A stretch of 64,000 nucleotides of DNA from CAWIHS01 sp963836005. Lineage in GTDB: Bacteria > Pseudomonadota > Gammaproteobacteria > GRL18. Numbering within the stretch: the first letter of the stretch is position 1; every line of letters starts with the position of its first letter. The notes beneath the pieces were generated by a model. The model worked only from the letters and a program-made list of their open reading frames with translations. It made no database searches and was not told the DNA's origin. Made by a program: the position numbers and the translations under genes. Location: assembly GCA_963836005.1 (NCBI GenBank), contig CAWIHS010000002.1, forward strand, positions 186,001 through 250,000, written 5' to 3'. Shown in pieces: positions 17,040-26,611 of the stretch.

Positions 17040-18044
17040 TCAGTTAGCAGCAACGTGTTCAACAAAACGCAGCATATTAGCGGTGTAACCATATTCATTG
17101 TCATACCAGGAAACTACCTTGACAAAGGTTCCGTCCAGAGCAATACCGGCACCTGCATCAAAGATGGATGAAAAGCTAACCCCACGGAAGTCAGTAGAAA
17201 CGACTTTTTCGTCTGTATATCCCAGAGTTTTACTCATATCACCACTTTCTGATGCTGCTTTCATAGCCGCGCAGATATCATCATAACTAGCTTCCTTTTC
17301 CAGCTCTACTGTCAGATCAACGACAGAAACATCAGAAGTAGGGACACGAAATGCCATACCGGTGAGTTTGCCATTCAGTTCTGGTAAAACAACACCCACT
17401 GCTTTTGCAGCGCCCGTTGACGAAGGAATAATATTTTCCAGAATACCGCGTCCACCACGCCAGTCTTTCATGGAAGGACCATCAACGGTTTTCTGAGTTG
17501 CCGTTGCCGCATGAACCGTAGTCATCAAACCACGCTTGATACCCCACTTGTCATTTAGAACTTTGGCAACAGGTGCCAGACAGTTGGTGGTACAGGAGGC
17601 TGCGGATACTATTGCCTGACCTGCATAATCATTATGGTTTACACCATAAACAAACATTGGCGTAGCATCTTTGGAAGGAGCACTTTGAACCACTTTCTTG
17701 GCACCCGCATCAATATGCTTCTGACAACTTTCTTCAGTGAGGAAGAAACCTGTACAATCGATAACAATATCTGCATCAACATCACCCCATTTCAGATTGG
17801 AAGGGTCACGCTCTGCAGTGAGACGAATTTTCTTACCATCAACTATCATGGCACCATCTTCTGAAGAAACCTCATGAGCAAAACGACCGTGAACCGAGTC
17901 ATATTTAAGCATATATGCCAGGTAATCAGCGTCCAGCAGGTCATTGATACCTACAATTTCAATATCGTCGAACTCATTATAGACTGCACGGAACACCATA
18001 CGACCGATACGGCCAAAACCATTAATACCGACTTTAATCGCCAT
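17040..18044 (-). CDS. gap: type I glyceraldehyde-3-phosphate dehydrogenase
   Basis: A 334-residue dehydrogenase with the NAD-binding start IKVGINGFGRIGRMVFRA, the catalytic Cys in SAASCTTNCLAPVAKV (about residue 152), and WYDNEYGYTANML at the end. It interconverts glyceraldehyde-3-phosphate and 1,3-bisphosphoglycerate. CAGGAG sits before ATG 18044. It follows tkt with 130 bp holding a long hairpin. The segment between gap and pgk carries a repeat, so pgk may depend on readthrough or its own promoter. Confidence 0.97.
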   Translation of the reverse strand: MAIKVGINGFGRIGRMVFRAVYNEFDDIEIVGINDLLDADYLAYMLKYDSVHGRFAHEVSSEDGAMIVDGKKIRLTAERDPSNLKWGDVDADIVIDCTGFFLTEESCQKHIDAGAKKVVQSAPSKDATPMFVYGVNHNDYAGQAIVSAASCTTNCLAPVAKVLNDKWGIKRGLMTTVHAATATQKTVDGPSMKDWRGGRGILENIIPSSTGAAKAVGVVLPELNGKLTGMAFRVPTSDVSVVDLTVELEKEASYDDICAAMKAASESGDMSKTLGYTDEKVVSTDFRGVSFSSIFDAGAGIALDGTFVKVVSWYDNEYGYTANMLRFVEHVAAN

Positions 18045-18125
18045 TATTATTTCTCCTGAAATTGTGTTGAAACTTTAAATTGTGGTTAAAATTTTGTAAT
18101 AAAAATGTACTACTTCATATGCGAG

Positions 18126-18165
18126 AACCGGGCAGGTTAATGTTAAAACACTAACCTGCCCGGTT
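18126..18165. terminator. strong intercistronic hairpin between tkt and gap
   Basis: AACCGGGCAGGTTA pairs perfectly with TAACCTGCCCGGTT (14 bp) around a 12-base loop, starting 10 bp beyond the tkt stop. No U tract follows on the minus strand, so a role in partial termination or mRNA end protection between the two genes is more likely than full termination. Confidence 0.6.
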
Positions 18166-18174
18166 AAGCTGAGA

Positions 18175-20166
18175 TTACATCAGAGATTCAGCTGTCGCTG
18201 CTACATTATCAGCGGTGAAACCGAATTCTTTAAACAGCTGGCCCGCAGGTGCGGATTCACCAAAACGATTCAGGCCAATGACTTTGCCCTTCAGACCGAC
18301 ATACTGTCCCCAGGCGTAAGTCACTCCGGCTTCCACAGCAACACGTGCGGTCACCGCTGAAGGAAGTACAGATTCTTTGTATTCATCGCTCTGTGCGTCA
18401 AAGACATTAGTCGAAGGCATGGAAACAACACGTACCTTTTTACCTTTGCCAGTCAATTCTTTCGCTGCATCCATTGTGATGCCGACCTCAGAACCGGTTG
18501 CGATCAGAATCACATCTGCTGTGCCCTCGCAATCGGACAGTACATATCCACCCCTGGCAATGTTTGCCAGTGCTTCGTCAGAGCGTGGTTGATGATCGAG
18601 ATTCTGACGAGAAAAGATCAAACAGCTAGGCCCGTCATTTTTCTCAATTGCGGCACGCCATGCAGCGGCAGATTCTACTGCATCTGCTGGTCTCCAGACT
18701 GACATATTAGGGATCATACGCAAGGTAGCTATCTGTTCAACCGGCTGGTGAGTCGGTCCATCTTCACCCAGTCCAATAGAATCATGCGTGTAAACAAACA
18801 ATACTCGCTGTTTCATCAGGGCTGCCATGCGCAGGGCGTTGCGGGCATATTCTGAAAACATCAGGAAGGTTGCGCCAAATGGCAGGAAACCGCCATGCAG
18901 TGCCACACCATTCATAATTGCAGACATACCAAACTCACGCACACCATAACTGATATAGTTACCTGCTGGATCATCCATAATAGAAACGCTGTTAGACCAG
19001 GTAGTCAAATTGGATGGGGATAAGTCAGCTGAACCGCCTAAAAATTCAGGCAGAACTTTTGCATAACCTTCAATAGCTTGCTGTGAAGCTTTTCGGGAAG
19101 GAATGGATGCCGCATTGGCTACGGTTTGCTGAATATAGGCATCAGCAGTGGCTGCCCAGTCCGCCGGTAAATCACCCGCCATACGACGAGTAAATTCGGC
19201 CGCAAGTTCGGGGTGTGCTGCGGCATATGCAGTAAATTTTTCATTCCAGGCTGATTCTGCTTCTGCGCCCTTAGCTTTAGCATCCCAGCCGTTATAGACC
19301 TCATCTGGAATTTCAAACGGGGCATGCGACCAGCCAATATTATCACGCGTGAGGGCAATTTCTTCATCCCCCAGAGGCGCGCCATGGCAATCATGAGTAC
19401 CGCTCAAGTTTGGCGAACCTTTACCAATAACTGTCTTACTGCAAATCAGTGTAGGACGATCAGTTACCGATCGCGCCTCCAGTGTTGCATTGCGTAAGGC
19501 TTCAGCATCATGTCCATCAACATCACGAATAACGTGCCAGCCATAAGACTCAAAACGTTTGGGTGTATCATCAGTAAACCAGCCTTCTACATGTCCATCA
19601 ATAGAAATACCATTATCATCATAAAAGGCTATCAGTTTACCCAATCCCCAGGTACCAGCCAAAGCGCAAGATTCATGAGAAATACCTTCCATCATACAGC
19701 CATCACCCAGGAACACATAGGTCCAATGATCGACAATATCAAAACCATCCCGGTTAAACTGGGCAGCCATGGTTTTTTCAGCCAATGCCATCCCGACGGC
19801 ATTTGTGATACCCTGTCCCAGAGGACCTGTGGTGGTTTCAATACCCGGCGCATAGCCATATTCAGGGTGGCCTGGAGTTTTTGAATGCAACTGACGAAAA
19901 TCTTTCAAATCATCGATAGAGAGAGCATATCCAGTCAGATGAAGAAGTGAATAGATGAGCATTGAACCATGACCATTAGACAGCACAAAGCGATCACGAT
20001 CAGCCCAGTCAGGGTTAGAAGGATTATGCTTCATGAAGTCATTCCATAGTACTTCTGCGATATCTGCCATACCCATTGGCGCACCTGGGTGTCCTGAGTT
20101 TGCTTTTTGTACAGCATCCATGCTCAATGCACGGATAGCATTGGCTAGTACCTTACGTTCTGGCAT
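18175..20166 (-). CDS. tkt: transketolase
   Basis: A 663-residue thiamine-diphosphate enzyme that moves two-carbon units among sugar phosphates in the pentose phosphate and Calvin pathways. Motifs: KANSGHPGAPMGMADIAEVL at the N-terminus, the ThDP site GDGCMMEGISHESCALAG (about residues 155-172), and LFVYTHDSIGLGEDGPTHQP with the second-domain catalytic region. CAGGAG precedes ATG 20166. It is the first gene of the minus-strand glycolytic block, so its 504-bp upstream region is the likely promoter for the series. Confidence 0.97.
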   Translation of the reverse strand: MPERKVLANAIRALSMDAVQKANSGHPGAPMGMADIAEVLWNDFMKHNPSNPDWADRDRFVLSNGHGSMLIYSLLHLTGYALSIDDLKDFRQLHSKTPGHPEYGYAPGIETTTGPLGQGITNAVGMALAEKTMAAQFNRDGFDIVDHWTYVFLGDGCMMEGISHESCALAGTWGLGKLIAFYDDNGISIDGHVEGWFTDDTPKRFESYGWHVIRDVDGHDAEALRNATLEARSVTDRPTLICSKTVIGKGSPNLSGTHDCHGAPLGDEEIALTRDNIGWSHAPFEIPDEVYNGWDAKAKGAEAESAWNEKFTAYAAAHPELAAEFTRRMAGDLPADWAATADAYIQQTVANAASIPSRKASQQAIEGYAKVLPEFLGGSADLSPSNLTTWSNSVSIMDDPAGNYISYGVREFGMSAIMNGVALHGGFLPFGATFLMFSEYARNALRMAALMKQRVLFVYTHDSIGLGEDGPTHQPVEQIATLRMIPNMSVWRPADAVESAAAWRAAIEKNDGPSCLIFSRQNLDHQPRSDEALANIARGGYVLSDCEGTADVILIATGSEVGITMDAAKELTGKGKKVRVVSMPSTNVFDAQSDEYKESVLPSAVTARVAVEAGVTYAWGQYVGLKGKVIGLNRFGESAPAGQLFKEFGFTADNVAATAESLM

Positions 20167-20670
20167 ATGTTTCTCCTGGATTTAAGGATTTTATTTTAAA
20201 AGTAAAAATATATTATTACGGCACCTGTTGGCAGCTCATTCGAGCACCGGTGACATAGTTACTGTATTTGATGCAGATATTTTATCGGCCAGTAATTGTA
20301 TCAGTAACCGCAATAAGCGAATTCATTTCAGGTATTTTTTCATGCAACTGCATAATTTAATATCGATAGCGGAGCCTATTGTCGCTGATCTCATGCTTTA
20401 CAGCAACCGCTCAGAAAATTATCATCCCCCTGCCCGGGAAGTTTTAGAAATATAATGGATTATTACTATAAAGTAAAACTTTATTTGTTAATGAATAATA
20501 TAAGTTTATAGTTATACCTCATATCGCAACCAGAACGCTTATAATGATCTTAAGCCTTTGATAACAAATCCTTTTTTAAAGGACCGTCTGTTACAACAGA
20601 TTAACTACATCTGCCAGTGAAATGATCAGTGACTTTGAAAAGCTATTACCTTATTGTTGATAAAAATCAA
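20167..20670. other. intergenic region upstream of tkt
   Basis: A 504-bp AT-rich stretch between tkt and the redoxin gene, both on the minus strand. It should hold the tkt promoter. Short imperfect palindromes occur (AAAGTAAAACTTT near 20470 and TCCTTTTTTAAAGGA near 20569), but none is a convincing terminator or operator. A 75-codon plus-strand reading frame at 20228-20455 has no recognisable features and I do not call it. Confidence 0.5.
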
Positions 20671-21222
20671 CTAATCCATCCATTTGATCGAGCACCCCAT
20701 ACTGGGAATTTGCTCCTGTGGCCCTTTTCCGGTGGTTGCGACTTCTTTCATCGCAGCGAACAAATCACGTCTTGCATTTACAGCAGTGTCCTTTCGCGAA
20801 GCATCCAGACGCCCCCGGTACTGTAATTTAAGATCTGCATTATAGCCAAAGAAATCGGGGGTACAGACTGCACCGTAACTTTTAGCCACATGCTGAGTTT
20901 CATCCAGCAGATAGGGAAATGAAAAGTTGAATTCCCTGGCTATTTTGGCCATATTTTCAGGCGAATCTTCTGCATATTGTGAGGGGTCATTGGACATAAC
21001 GGCGACACTATTGATCCCCAGTGTTTTTAATTCTGCAGTATCACGAACCAGCCTTGAACGAATAGCTTTCACATAAGGACAGTGATTACAGATAAACATC
21101 ACCAGCAGGCCCTTTTCACCCTTGCAATCCTGCAATGACCATAGTTTTCCGCCGGTATCGGGCAGGAGAAAATCTACCGCTGGTTTATCAAATTCACATA
21201 CTGGTGTTTCCAGACTGACCAT
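20671..21222 (-). CDS. thioredoxin-fold redoxin (peroxiredoxin-like) protein
   Basis: A 183-residue protein of the AhpC/Redoxin type. It has the active-site stretch VMFICNHCPYVKAIRSRL with a CNHC (CxxC) pair, followed by VAVMSNDPSQYAEDSPENM, FSFPYLLDETQ and GAVCTPDFFGY, the usual cis-proline region. No signal peptide is seen, so it is cytoplasmic. This subfamily is widely annotated as a thioredoxin family protein without a defined partner. It is a single-gene unit transcribed away from metK. Confidence 0.85.
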   Translation of the reverse strand: MVSLETPVCEFDKPAVDFLLPDTGGKLWSLQDCKGEKGLLVMFICNHCPYVKAIRSRLVRDTAELKTLGINSVAVMSNDPSQYAEDSPENMAKIAREFNFSFPYLLDETQHVAKSYGAVCTPDFFGYNADLKLQYRGRLDASRKDTAVNARRDLFAAMKEVATTGKGPQEQIPSMGCSIKWMD

Positions 21223-21381
21223 AAAATCTCTCCATGCTATAGAATATGCTGCTTATTCTATTAAAAAGTATGAAACGTTTTCAATCAAACTGCAGAAATT
21301 GTACTCTTTATTTCAAATAATCGTATTTGCGGCTAAAATGGCTTATTTATATCTACTCAACTAATAAACAGGATACACTCT

Positions 21382-22542
21382 ATGGCCAGTAGTCATTTAT
21401 TTACCTCTGAATCTGTTTCAGAAGGTCACCCGGACAAAGTTGCCGATCAGGTCTCTGATGCCATTCTTGACGCCATATTAAAAGAAGACAAGACGGCCCG
21501 GGTTGCCTGCGAAACCCTGATCAATACCGGCATGGTCATACTGTCCGGTGAAATTACCACTCACTCTTATGTCGATATGCAGTCTATAGTCCGCCAGACG
21601 ATTAAGGATATTGGTTATAACAGTTCCGACATGGGCTTTGATTATGCATCCTGTGCCGTGCTGCTATCAATTGATAAACAATCCGAAGATATTGCTATCG
21701 GCGTGAATGAAACCTCTGGACATGAGCAGGGCGCAGGGGATCAGGGACTGATGTTCGGCTATGCCAGTAATGAAACTGAGGTACTGATGCCGGCCCCCAT
21801 TACCTATGCCCATCAACTGGTCAAACGCCAGGCCCATGCCAGAAAGAGCGGCATTCTTGAGTGGCTGCGCCCTGATGCTAAAAGCCAGGTCACATTCCGC
21901 TATGAGAACAACCAGCCGGTAGGTATTGATGCAGTGGTATTGTCCACACAGCACAGAGCAGATATCTCTATAAAAACCTTACGCGAAGCAGTCATGGATG
22001 AGATCATAAAACCCGTGTTGCCGGAAAAATGGCTCTCCAGGGAAACCAAATATCATATTAATCCCACCGGGCGCTTTGTAACTGGCGGACCTGTGGGCGA
22101 CTGTGGTCTGACCGGACGCAAGATTATCGTCGATACGTATGGCGGCATGGCTCGTCATGGCGGTGGCGCGTTTTCCGGCAAAGATCCTTCCAAAGTGGAC
22201 CGCAGTGCCGCCTATGCCGGACGCTATGTAGCAAAAAATCTGGTTGCCGCCGGCCTGGCGGATCGTTGTGAAATACAGGTTTCCTATGCTATTGGTGTCT
22301 CTCAGCCTACATCCATATCTGTCAACACCTTTGGGACAGGCAAGGTCAGTGATGAAAAACTGATTGAACTCATCCTGGAACATTTTGATTTACGTGCCGG
22401 CGGCCTGGTTAAAATGCTGGATCTGCTCAGACCCATCTATTGTTCCACTGCCGCCTACGGCCACTTTGGCCGTGAAGAGCCCGAGTATACCTGGGAACGA
22501 ACAGACAAAGCTGAAGCCCTGAGAGCAGCAGCAGGATTGTAG
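21382..22542 (+). CDS. metK: S-adenosylmethionine synthetase
   Basis: A 386-residue enzyme forming SAM from methionine and ATP. Motifs: SVSEGHPDKVADQVSDAILD at the N-terminus, GAGDQGLMFGYA (the GAGDQG signature), GGGAFSGKDPSKVDRSAAY, and the final YGHFGREEPEYTWE. ATG 21382 follows an ACAGGAT sequence. It heads metK-ahcY-metF, with spacings of 98 and 181 bp, a set that makes SAM, recycles S-adenosylhomocysteine and supplies methyl-THF. No SAM riboswitch is visible upstream. Confidence 0.97.
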   Translation: MASSHLFTSESVSEGHPDKVADQVSDAILDAILKEDKTARVACETLINTGMVILSGEITTHSYVDMQSIVRQTIKDIGYNSSDMGFDYASCAVLLSIDKQSEDIAIGVNETSGHEQGAGDQGLMFGYASNETEVLMPAPITYAHQLVKRQAHARKSGILEWLRPDAKSQVTFRYENNQPVGIDAVVLSTQHRADISIKTLREAVMDEIIKPVLPEKWLSRETKYHINPTGRFVTGGPVGDCGLTGRKIIVDTYGGMARHGGGAFSGKDPSKVDRSAAYAGRYVAKNLVAAGLADRCEIQVSYAIGVSQPTSISVNTFGTGKVSDEKLIELILEHFDLRAGGLVKMLDLLRPIYCSTAAYGHFGREEPEYTWERTDKAEALRAAAGL

Positions 22543-22640
22543 CAAGTTATTATCAAATCAATAGGAGACCTTAGCAGCGTTAACTGGCATAGAGGGGTGA
22601 TAACTATTAATATTAAATTTTATTCAAGGTAGCAATAATA

Positions 22641-23927
22641 ATGACAGATTATAAGATAGCCGACATTAACCTGGCTGACTGGGGTAGAAAGGAAGTTCTG
22701 ATTGCGGAACAGGAAATGCCCGGCCTGATGGCCCTTAGAGAAGAGTATTCTACTACCCAGCCTCTGGCAGGAGCCCGCATTGCAGGCTGCCTGCATATGA
22801 CGATACAAACTGCAGTGCTGATGCAAACATTAACCGCTCTGGGTGCACAAGTGAGATGGTCTTCCTGTAATATTTTCTCAACCCAGGATCATGCAGCAGC
22901 GGCCATGGCGGCTGAAGGAATTCCAACATTTGCCTGGAAAGGCGAAACAGAAGAAGAATTTTTATGGTGCATTCAGCAAACCATTGAAGGTCCTGATGGC
23001 TGGGTTCCTAATATGATCCTGGATGACGGTGGTGATCTTACACAGATGATTCATGACGATTACCCGTATCTATTAAAAGATATTAAGGGACTGTCAGAAG
23101 AAACGACTACCGGCGTGCATCGCTTATATGAAATGGCTAAAAAGGGAACTTTGAAAGTGCCCGCTTTTAACGTCAATGACTCAGTCACCAAATCCAAATT
23201 TGATAATCTGTATGGTTGCCGTGAATCCCTGCTGGACGGCATCAAGCGTGCCACAGATGTTATGGTTGCCGGGAAGATAGCCGTTGTCTGTGGCTATGGT
23301 GATGTCGGCAAGGGCTGTGCTCAGGCATTTCGCGGCATGGGTGCGACCGTCTGGATTACAGAAATTGATCCTATTTGCGCACTGCAGGCCTCGATGGAAG
23401 GCTATCGGGTTGTACGTATGGATGATATAGCCGATCAGGGTGACATCTTTGTTACGACCACGGGCAATATCGACATCATTACCCATGCTCATATGCTGCG
23501 TATGAAAAATGACGCTATTGTGTGCAATATCGGTCATTTCGATTCCGAAATTCAGGTGGAAGCTTTACGCCAATATGAGTGGGAAAATATCAAGCCTCAG
23601 GTTGATCATATTATCTTTCCGGATGGGAAACGTATCATTTTACTGGCTGAAGGCCGCCTGGTGAATTTAGGCTGTGCCACCGGTCACCCCAGTTTTGTTA
23701 TGTCTGCTTCATTTACTAATCAGGTGCTGGCCCAGATTGAACTATGGAATCACGGTGAAAAATATGAAAATAAAGTCTATGTGCTGCCCAAAGCTCTGGA
23801 TGAGAAGGTAGCCCATTTACATTTAATGAAAATTGGCGTTAATCTGACGCTGCTGACCAAAGCACAGGCAGACTATATCAGTGTACCCCAGGAGGGTCCT
23901 TTTAAGCCTGATCATTATCGATACTGA
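22641..23927 (+). CDS. ahcY: adenosylhomocysteinase
   Basis: A 428-residue NAD-dependent enzyme that hydrolyses S-adenosylhomocysteine to homocysteine and adenosine. Motifs: AGARIAGCLHMTIQTAVLM, SCNIFSTQDHAAAAM, VPAFNVNDSVTKSKFDNLYG, the NAD fold VVCGYGDVGKGCAQAFRGMG, and the C-terminal FKPDHYRY. CAAGGTAGC lies before ATG 22641. It sits between metK and metF, as expected for the methyl cycle. The 98-bp leader does not show an SAH riboswitch core. Confidence 0.97.
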   Translation: MTDYKIADINLADWGRKEVLIAEQEMPGLMALREEYSTTQPLAGARIAGCLHMTIQTAVLMQTLTALGAQVRWSSCNIFSTQDHAAAAMAAEGIPTFAWKGETEEEFLWCIQQTIEGPDGWVPNMILDDGGDLTQMIHDDYPYLLKDIKGLSEETTTGVHRLYEMAKKGTLKVPAFNVNDSVTKSKFDNLYGCRESLLDGIKRATDVMVAGKIAVVCGYGDVGKGCAQAFRGMGATVWITEIDPICALQASMEGYRVVRMDDIADQGDIFVTTTGNIDIITHAHMLRMKNDAIVCNIGHFDSEIQVEALRQYEWENIKPQVDHIIFPDGKRIILLAEGRLVNLGCATGHPSFVMSASFTNQVLAQIELWNHGEKYENKVYVLPKALDEKVAHLHLMKIGVNLTLLTKAQADYISVPQEGPFKPDHYRY

Positions 23928-23991
23928 TAGCGGTTAGATTCGTTGCATAGTTAGCATCAGGTTAGAGTTTTATTTTATCCATATAGCTAAT

Positions 23992-24020
23992 CTGAATACT
24001 GTTTAAGAAACAGGGTTCAG
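23992..24020. repeat. compact hairpin CTGAA..CTGTTTAAGAAACAG..TTCAG upstream of metF
   Basis: CTGAA-TA-CTGTTT-AAG-AAACAG-GG-TTCAG forms an 11-bp interrupted stem with a 3-base loop. The 15-bp core CTGTTTAAGAAACAG recurs exactly at 33807-33821 after radC, again close to a CTGAA. It has no T run. It could be a weak terminator after ahcY or a small dispersed repeat. Confidence 0.5.
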
Positions 24021-24108
24021 GTTAACTACATAACGTCTTTGAATAAAACCACCGTTTATTAATATCAATAACCATTAGTTCATTACGCCTAACTGCAAGT
24101 AAAAACTT

Positions 24109-24957
24109 ATGAAATCACAACGACAACACCCACAGCATATCAGTTTCGAGTTTTTCCCCACCAAAACAGCTGAAGGGGCAGAAAAACTTGTCCTTGTCAG
24201 AGATAAACTGGCCGCTTTGAAACCAGGCTATTTTTCAGTCACTTATGGTGCGGGCGGCAGCACTCAGACAGGCACAATTGATACCGTGATGAGTATTAAA
24301 AATGCCGGTTATGCCGCTGCCCCCCATCTTTCCTGTATTGGTTCAACTCGGGAGGGTATCCTGGAGTTGCTGAATACTTTTATTGACAAAGGGATAGATA
24401 GAATAGTGGCCCTGAGAGGTGATTTACCATCCGGCCATCGGGATATTGGTGAATTCAGATTTGCCAATGAACTGGTCGAATTTATTCGCGAACAAACGGG
24501 TGATCATTTTCATATCGATGTAGCCGCTTATCCGGAAGTTCACCCACAGGCCAAAAATGCAACCACTGATTTGCAAAACTTTATGCATAAAATGAATGCC
24601 GGTGCAGATAGTGCCATTACCCAGTACTTTTTTAATTCAGATGCCTATTTTTATTTTGTAGATAATTGTGAAAAGTCCGGACTGAACAAACCTGTCGTCC
24701 CGGGTATTATGCCCATCACCAATTATATTCGCCTGGCAGGTTTTTCCGATATGTGCGGTGCTGAAATACCTCGCTGGCTAGCCAAGCGCCTCGAAGCCTA
24801 TGGCGATGATATCGAGTCCATTCAGGCCCTGGGGCTGGAATTCGTCACCCGTTTGTGTGATCAGTTATTGACAGCGGGTGCTCCTGGCTTACATTTTTAT
24901 ACCTTAAATCAGAGTAAGGCGACTCTGGCTATTTGCGAGAATCTGAGTTTGAAATAA
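24109..24957 (+). CDS. metF: methylenetetrahydrofolate reductase
   Basis: A 282-residue flavoprotein that reduces methylene-THF to methyl-THF for methionine synthesis. Motifs: ISFEFFPTKTAEGAEKL at the N-terminus, SVTYGAGGSTQTGT, IVALRGDLPSGHRD, and AYPEVHPQAKNATTDL, followed by ADSAITQYFFN and PGIMPITN. The length is normal for the bacterial single-domain enzyme. It follows ahcY by 181 bp, completing metK-ahcY-metF. A stable hairpin immediately follows the stop codon. Confidence 0.96.
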   Translation: MKSQRQHPQHISFEFFPTKTAEGAEKLVLVRDKLAALKPGYFSVTYGAGGSTQTGTIDTVMSIKNAGYAAAPHLSCIGSTREGILELLNTFIDKGIDRIVALRGDLPSGHRDIGEFRFANELVEFIREQTGDHFHIDVAAYPEVHPQAKNATTDLQNFMHKMNAGADSAITQYFFNSDAYFYFVDNCEKSGLNKPVVPGIMPITNYIRLAGFSDMCGAEIPRWLAKRLEAYGDDIESIQALGLEFVTRLCDQLLTAGAPGLHFYTLNQSKATLAICENLSLK

Positions 24958-24983
24958 CGGTTAATGAGGATCCCCATTAACCG
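24958..24983 (+). terminator. hairpin after metF
   Basis: CGGTTAATG and CATTAACCG pair around AGGATCCC directly after the metF stop. No T run follows, so strength as a terminator is uncertain. Confidence 0.5.
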
Positions 24984-25518
24984 GGACACTCATAAAAACT
25001 CCTTTTAATCCGACGGTAACATTTACTATCTGAAGTACACTCTTAAATTAGCAATTACGCTAAGTTAAAGCCACTCCAGCGAGGCACCCAACTATGCCAA
25101 TAAGCCTCAGGACTGGCAGTTAGTCCCATTTGATTGCACTGACCAGCCAAACAGTAATTGCTCCGATTCCATTTTAGAATAAGCCCGCAAAAACCTGTTC
25201 CCACCAGACCAAAGTAAAAGAATCTGTCACCCGGCATCCCTGCGCAAAAGTAGAAAAGGTATTTGCTCTCAGGTAATTGACAAATAAGATAACTTGTTCA
25301 CTTAATGACAGCATTAATCCCTGTATTATTAATACTGACAGGGTCTAATTCCCGGATATTCAGATTTTTCAGTTTAATTTTAATGACTATAAGATAAGGT
25401 GTTGAAGGCCTGAACAGAGCATGTTTCTAATCACAATGGCTCGAAGCAGGCTATCAAACCTAAATGCATCAGTAAAAATTACATTTATGCCAGACATATA
25501 CTCACGATAATCGCGCTA
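24984..25518. other. intergenic region between metF and the coiled-coil gene
   Basis: A 535-bp stretch. A minus-strand frame of 60 codons (25055-25237) contains an unusual run of aromatic residues (WNRSNYCLAGQ, YWHSWVPRWSGF), but I recognise no family and see no ribosome binding site. The rest is AT-rich without clear structure. The promoter of the following plus-strand gene should lie in the last 150 bp. Confidence 0.4.
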
Positions 25519-26559
25519 ATGAATATTTTACAACATCATCAACTACTCCGATTTTCCGTCAAAACATCGCGGACATTTACTGTTGGCGGCATACTGACTA
25601 CTTTAGTCGTTATATCATTACTCCTTCAGCCACCTTCCAGCCTTGCACAGGGTTATATTAAATGCTGGAAAAACAGTGAAGGTATGACTGAATGTGGAAA
25701 CAGGATCCCGCGTGAATATTATTCTAAAAAAGTTCGTTTCATCGACAGTCAGGGGATCACTCGAAAAGTAAAAGAACAAACCAAAAGCATTGAAGAACTG
25801 GCTATCGAAAAGGAAAAACAGCGTATTCTCGATGCCCGGCTTGCAGAGAAAAAAAAGCTCAAAGAACATGACGAAATATTATTAAAAACCTATTTGAGTG
25901 TTGATGACCTGCTTAATGCCCTCAATTCCAAACTTGAAATACTGCAATCCAGAATTACCGTGCTTGAATCGATTGTCGACACAAGAAAAGAGCAATTTGA
26001 TGAACTGGTGAAAAATGCAGCGGATGTCGAGCGATCAGGCAATGAAATACCAGAAAAGCTGCAACAAAGACTAAACTCAGCACGTGCAGAAATACATAAC
26101 CTGCAATCCAAAATTAATGCTGAAAAACAGGAAGCCGATAAAATTCAGGAAACTTATGCACACGATATAGAGCGTTTTATGCTCACCTCTGCAAGCAGAA
26201 TGCATTATAATCTGGCCCAGCCGCAAGCTGCCAGGAAGTCTAATGCAGTGCGCTTATCCTGCAGCAATGACAAGCAATGTGAGGAGTATTGGCAAAAAGC
26301 TAACGACTATGCTACTCAATATGCAACCACAGATGTACGTTTTTCCAGTGACAAAATCTTGCTCACCGCTACGCCCGAAAATGAAAATGATATTGCCATG
26401 GGACTGACCTATCTTGAAGCTAAGAGTTTGCAGAAAGCACCTGACAACTACATTATTTTTCAGCTACGCTGCCATCAGAGCAAACAGGGTCAAAAATATT
26501 GCCAGGATGACAATATCAGCAATATTTTGCGTGAATTTAAATCTGAAATGTATTATTAA
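25519..26559 (+). CDS. exported coiled-coil protein with DUF4124-like N-terminus
   Basis: A 346-residue protein of unknown function. A signal sequence covers about residues 1-44 (hydrophobic FTVGGILTTLVVISLLL, then SSLAQ). The mature start GYIKCWKNSEGMTECGNRIP resembles the DUF4124-type module (xYKCxxxxG...CG) common in gammaproteobacterial periplasmic proteins. Residues about 90-230 are highly charged and heptad-like, indicating a long coiled coil. The C-terminal part contains two cysteine pairs (SCSNDKQC and CHQSKQGQKYC) that could form disulfides. It ends 52 bp before the convergent slmA gene. Confidence 0.7.
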   Translation: MNILQHHQLLRFSVKTSRTFTVGGILTTLVVISLLLQPPSSLAQGYIKCWKNSEGMTECGNRIPREYYSKKVRFIDSQGITRKVKEQTKSIEELAIEKEKQRILDARLAEKKKLKEHDEILLKTYLSVDDLLNALNSKLEILQSRITVLESIVDTRKEQFDELVKNAADVERSGNEIPEKLQQRLNSARAEIHNLQSKINAEKQEADKIQETYAHDIERFMLTSASRMHYNLAQPQAARKSNAVRLSCSNDKQCEEYWQKANDYATQYATTDVRFSSDKILLTATPENENDIAMGLTYLEAKSLQKAPDNYIIFQLRCHQSKQGQKYCQDDNISNILREFKSEMYY

Positions 26560-26611
26560 GTCAGATAACGGCAGTTCGCGACAAGCATTTCCACAAAACA
26601 CAAAAGCACAA

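Noticed and set aside
20228..20455. Plus-strand frame of 75 codons upstream of tkt
   Set aside because: No recognisable domain, no ribosome binding site, and it lies in the likely tkt promoter region.
21223..21381. Possible SAM riboswitch upstream of metK
   Set aside because: The leader is AT-rich with no kink-turn or conserved SAM aptamer motif.
22543..22640. Possible SAH riboswitch upstream of ahcY
   Set aside because: The 98-bp leader lacks the conserved SAH core and pairing I would expect.
25055..25237. 60-codon aromatic-rich minus-strand frame
   Set aside because: No family, start signal or neighbours support it; kept only as a remark on the intergenic region.
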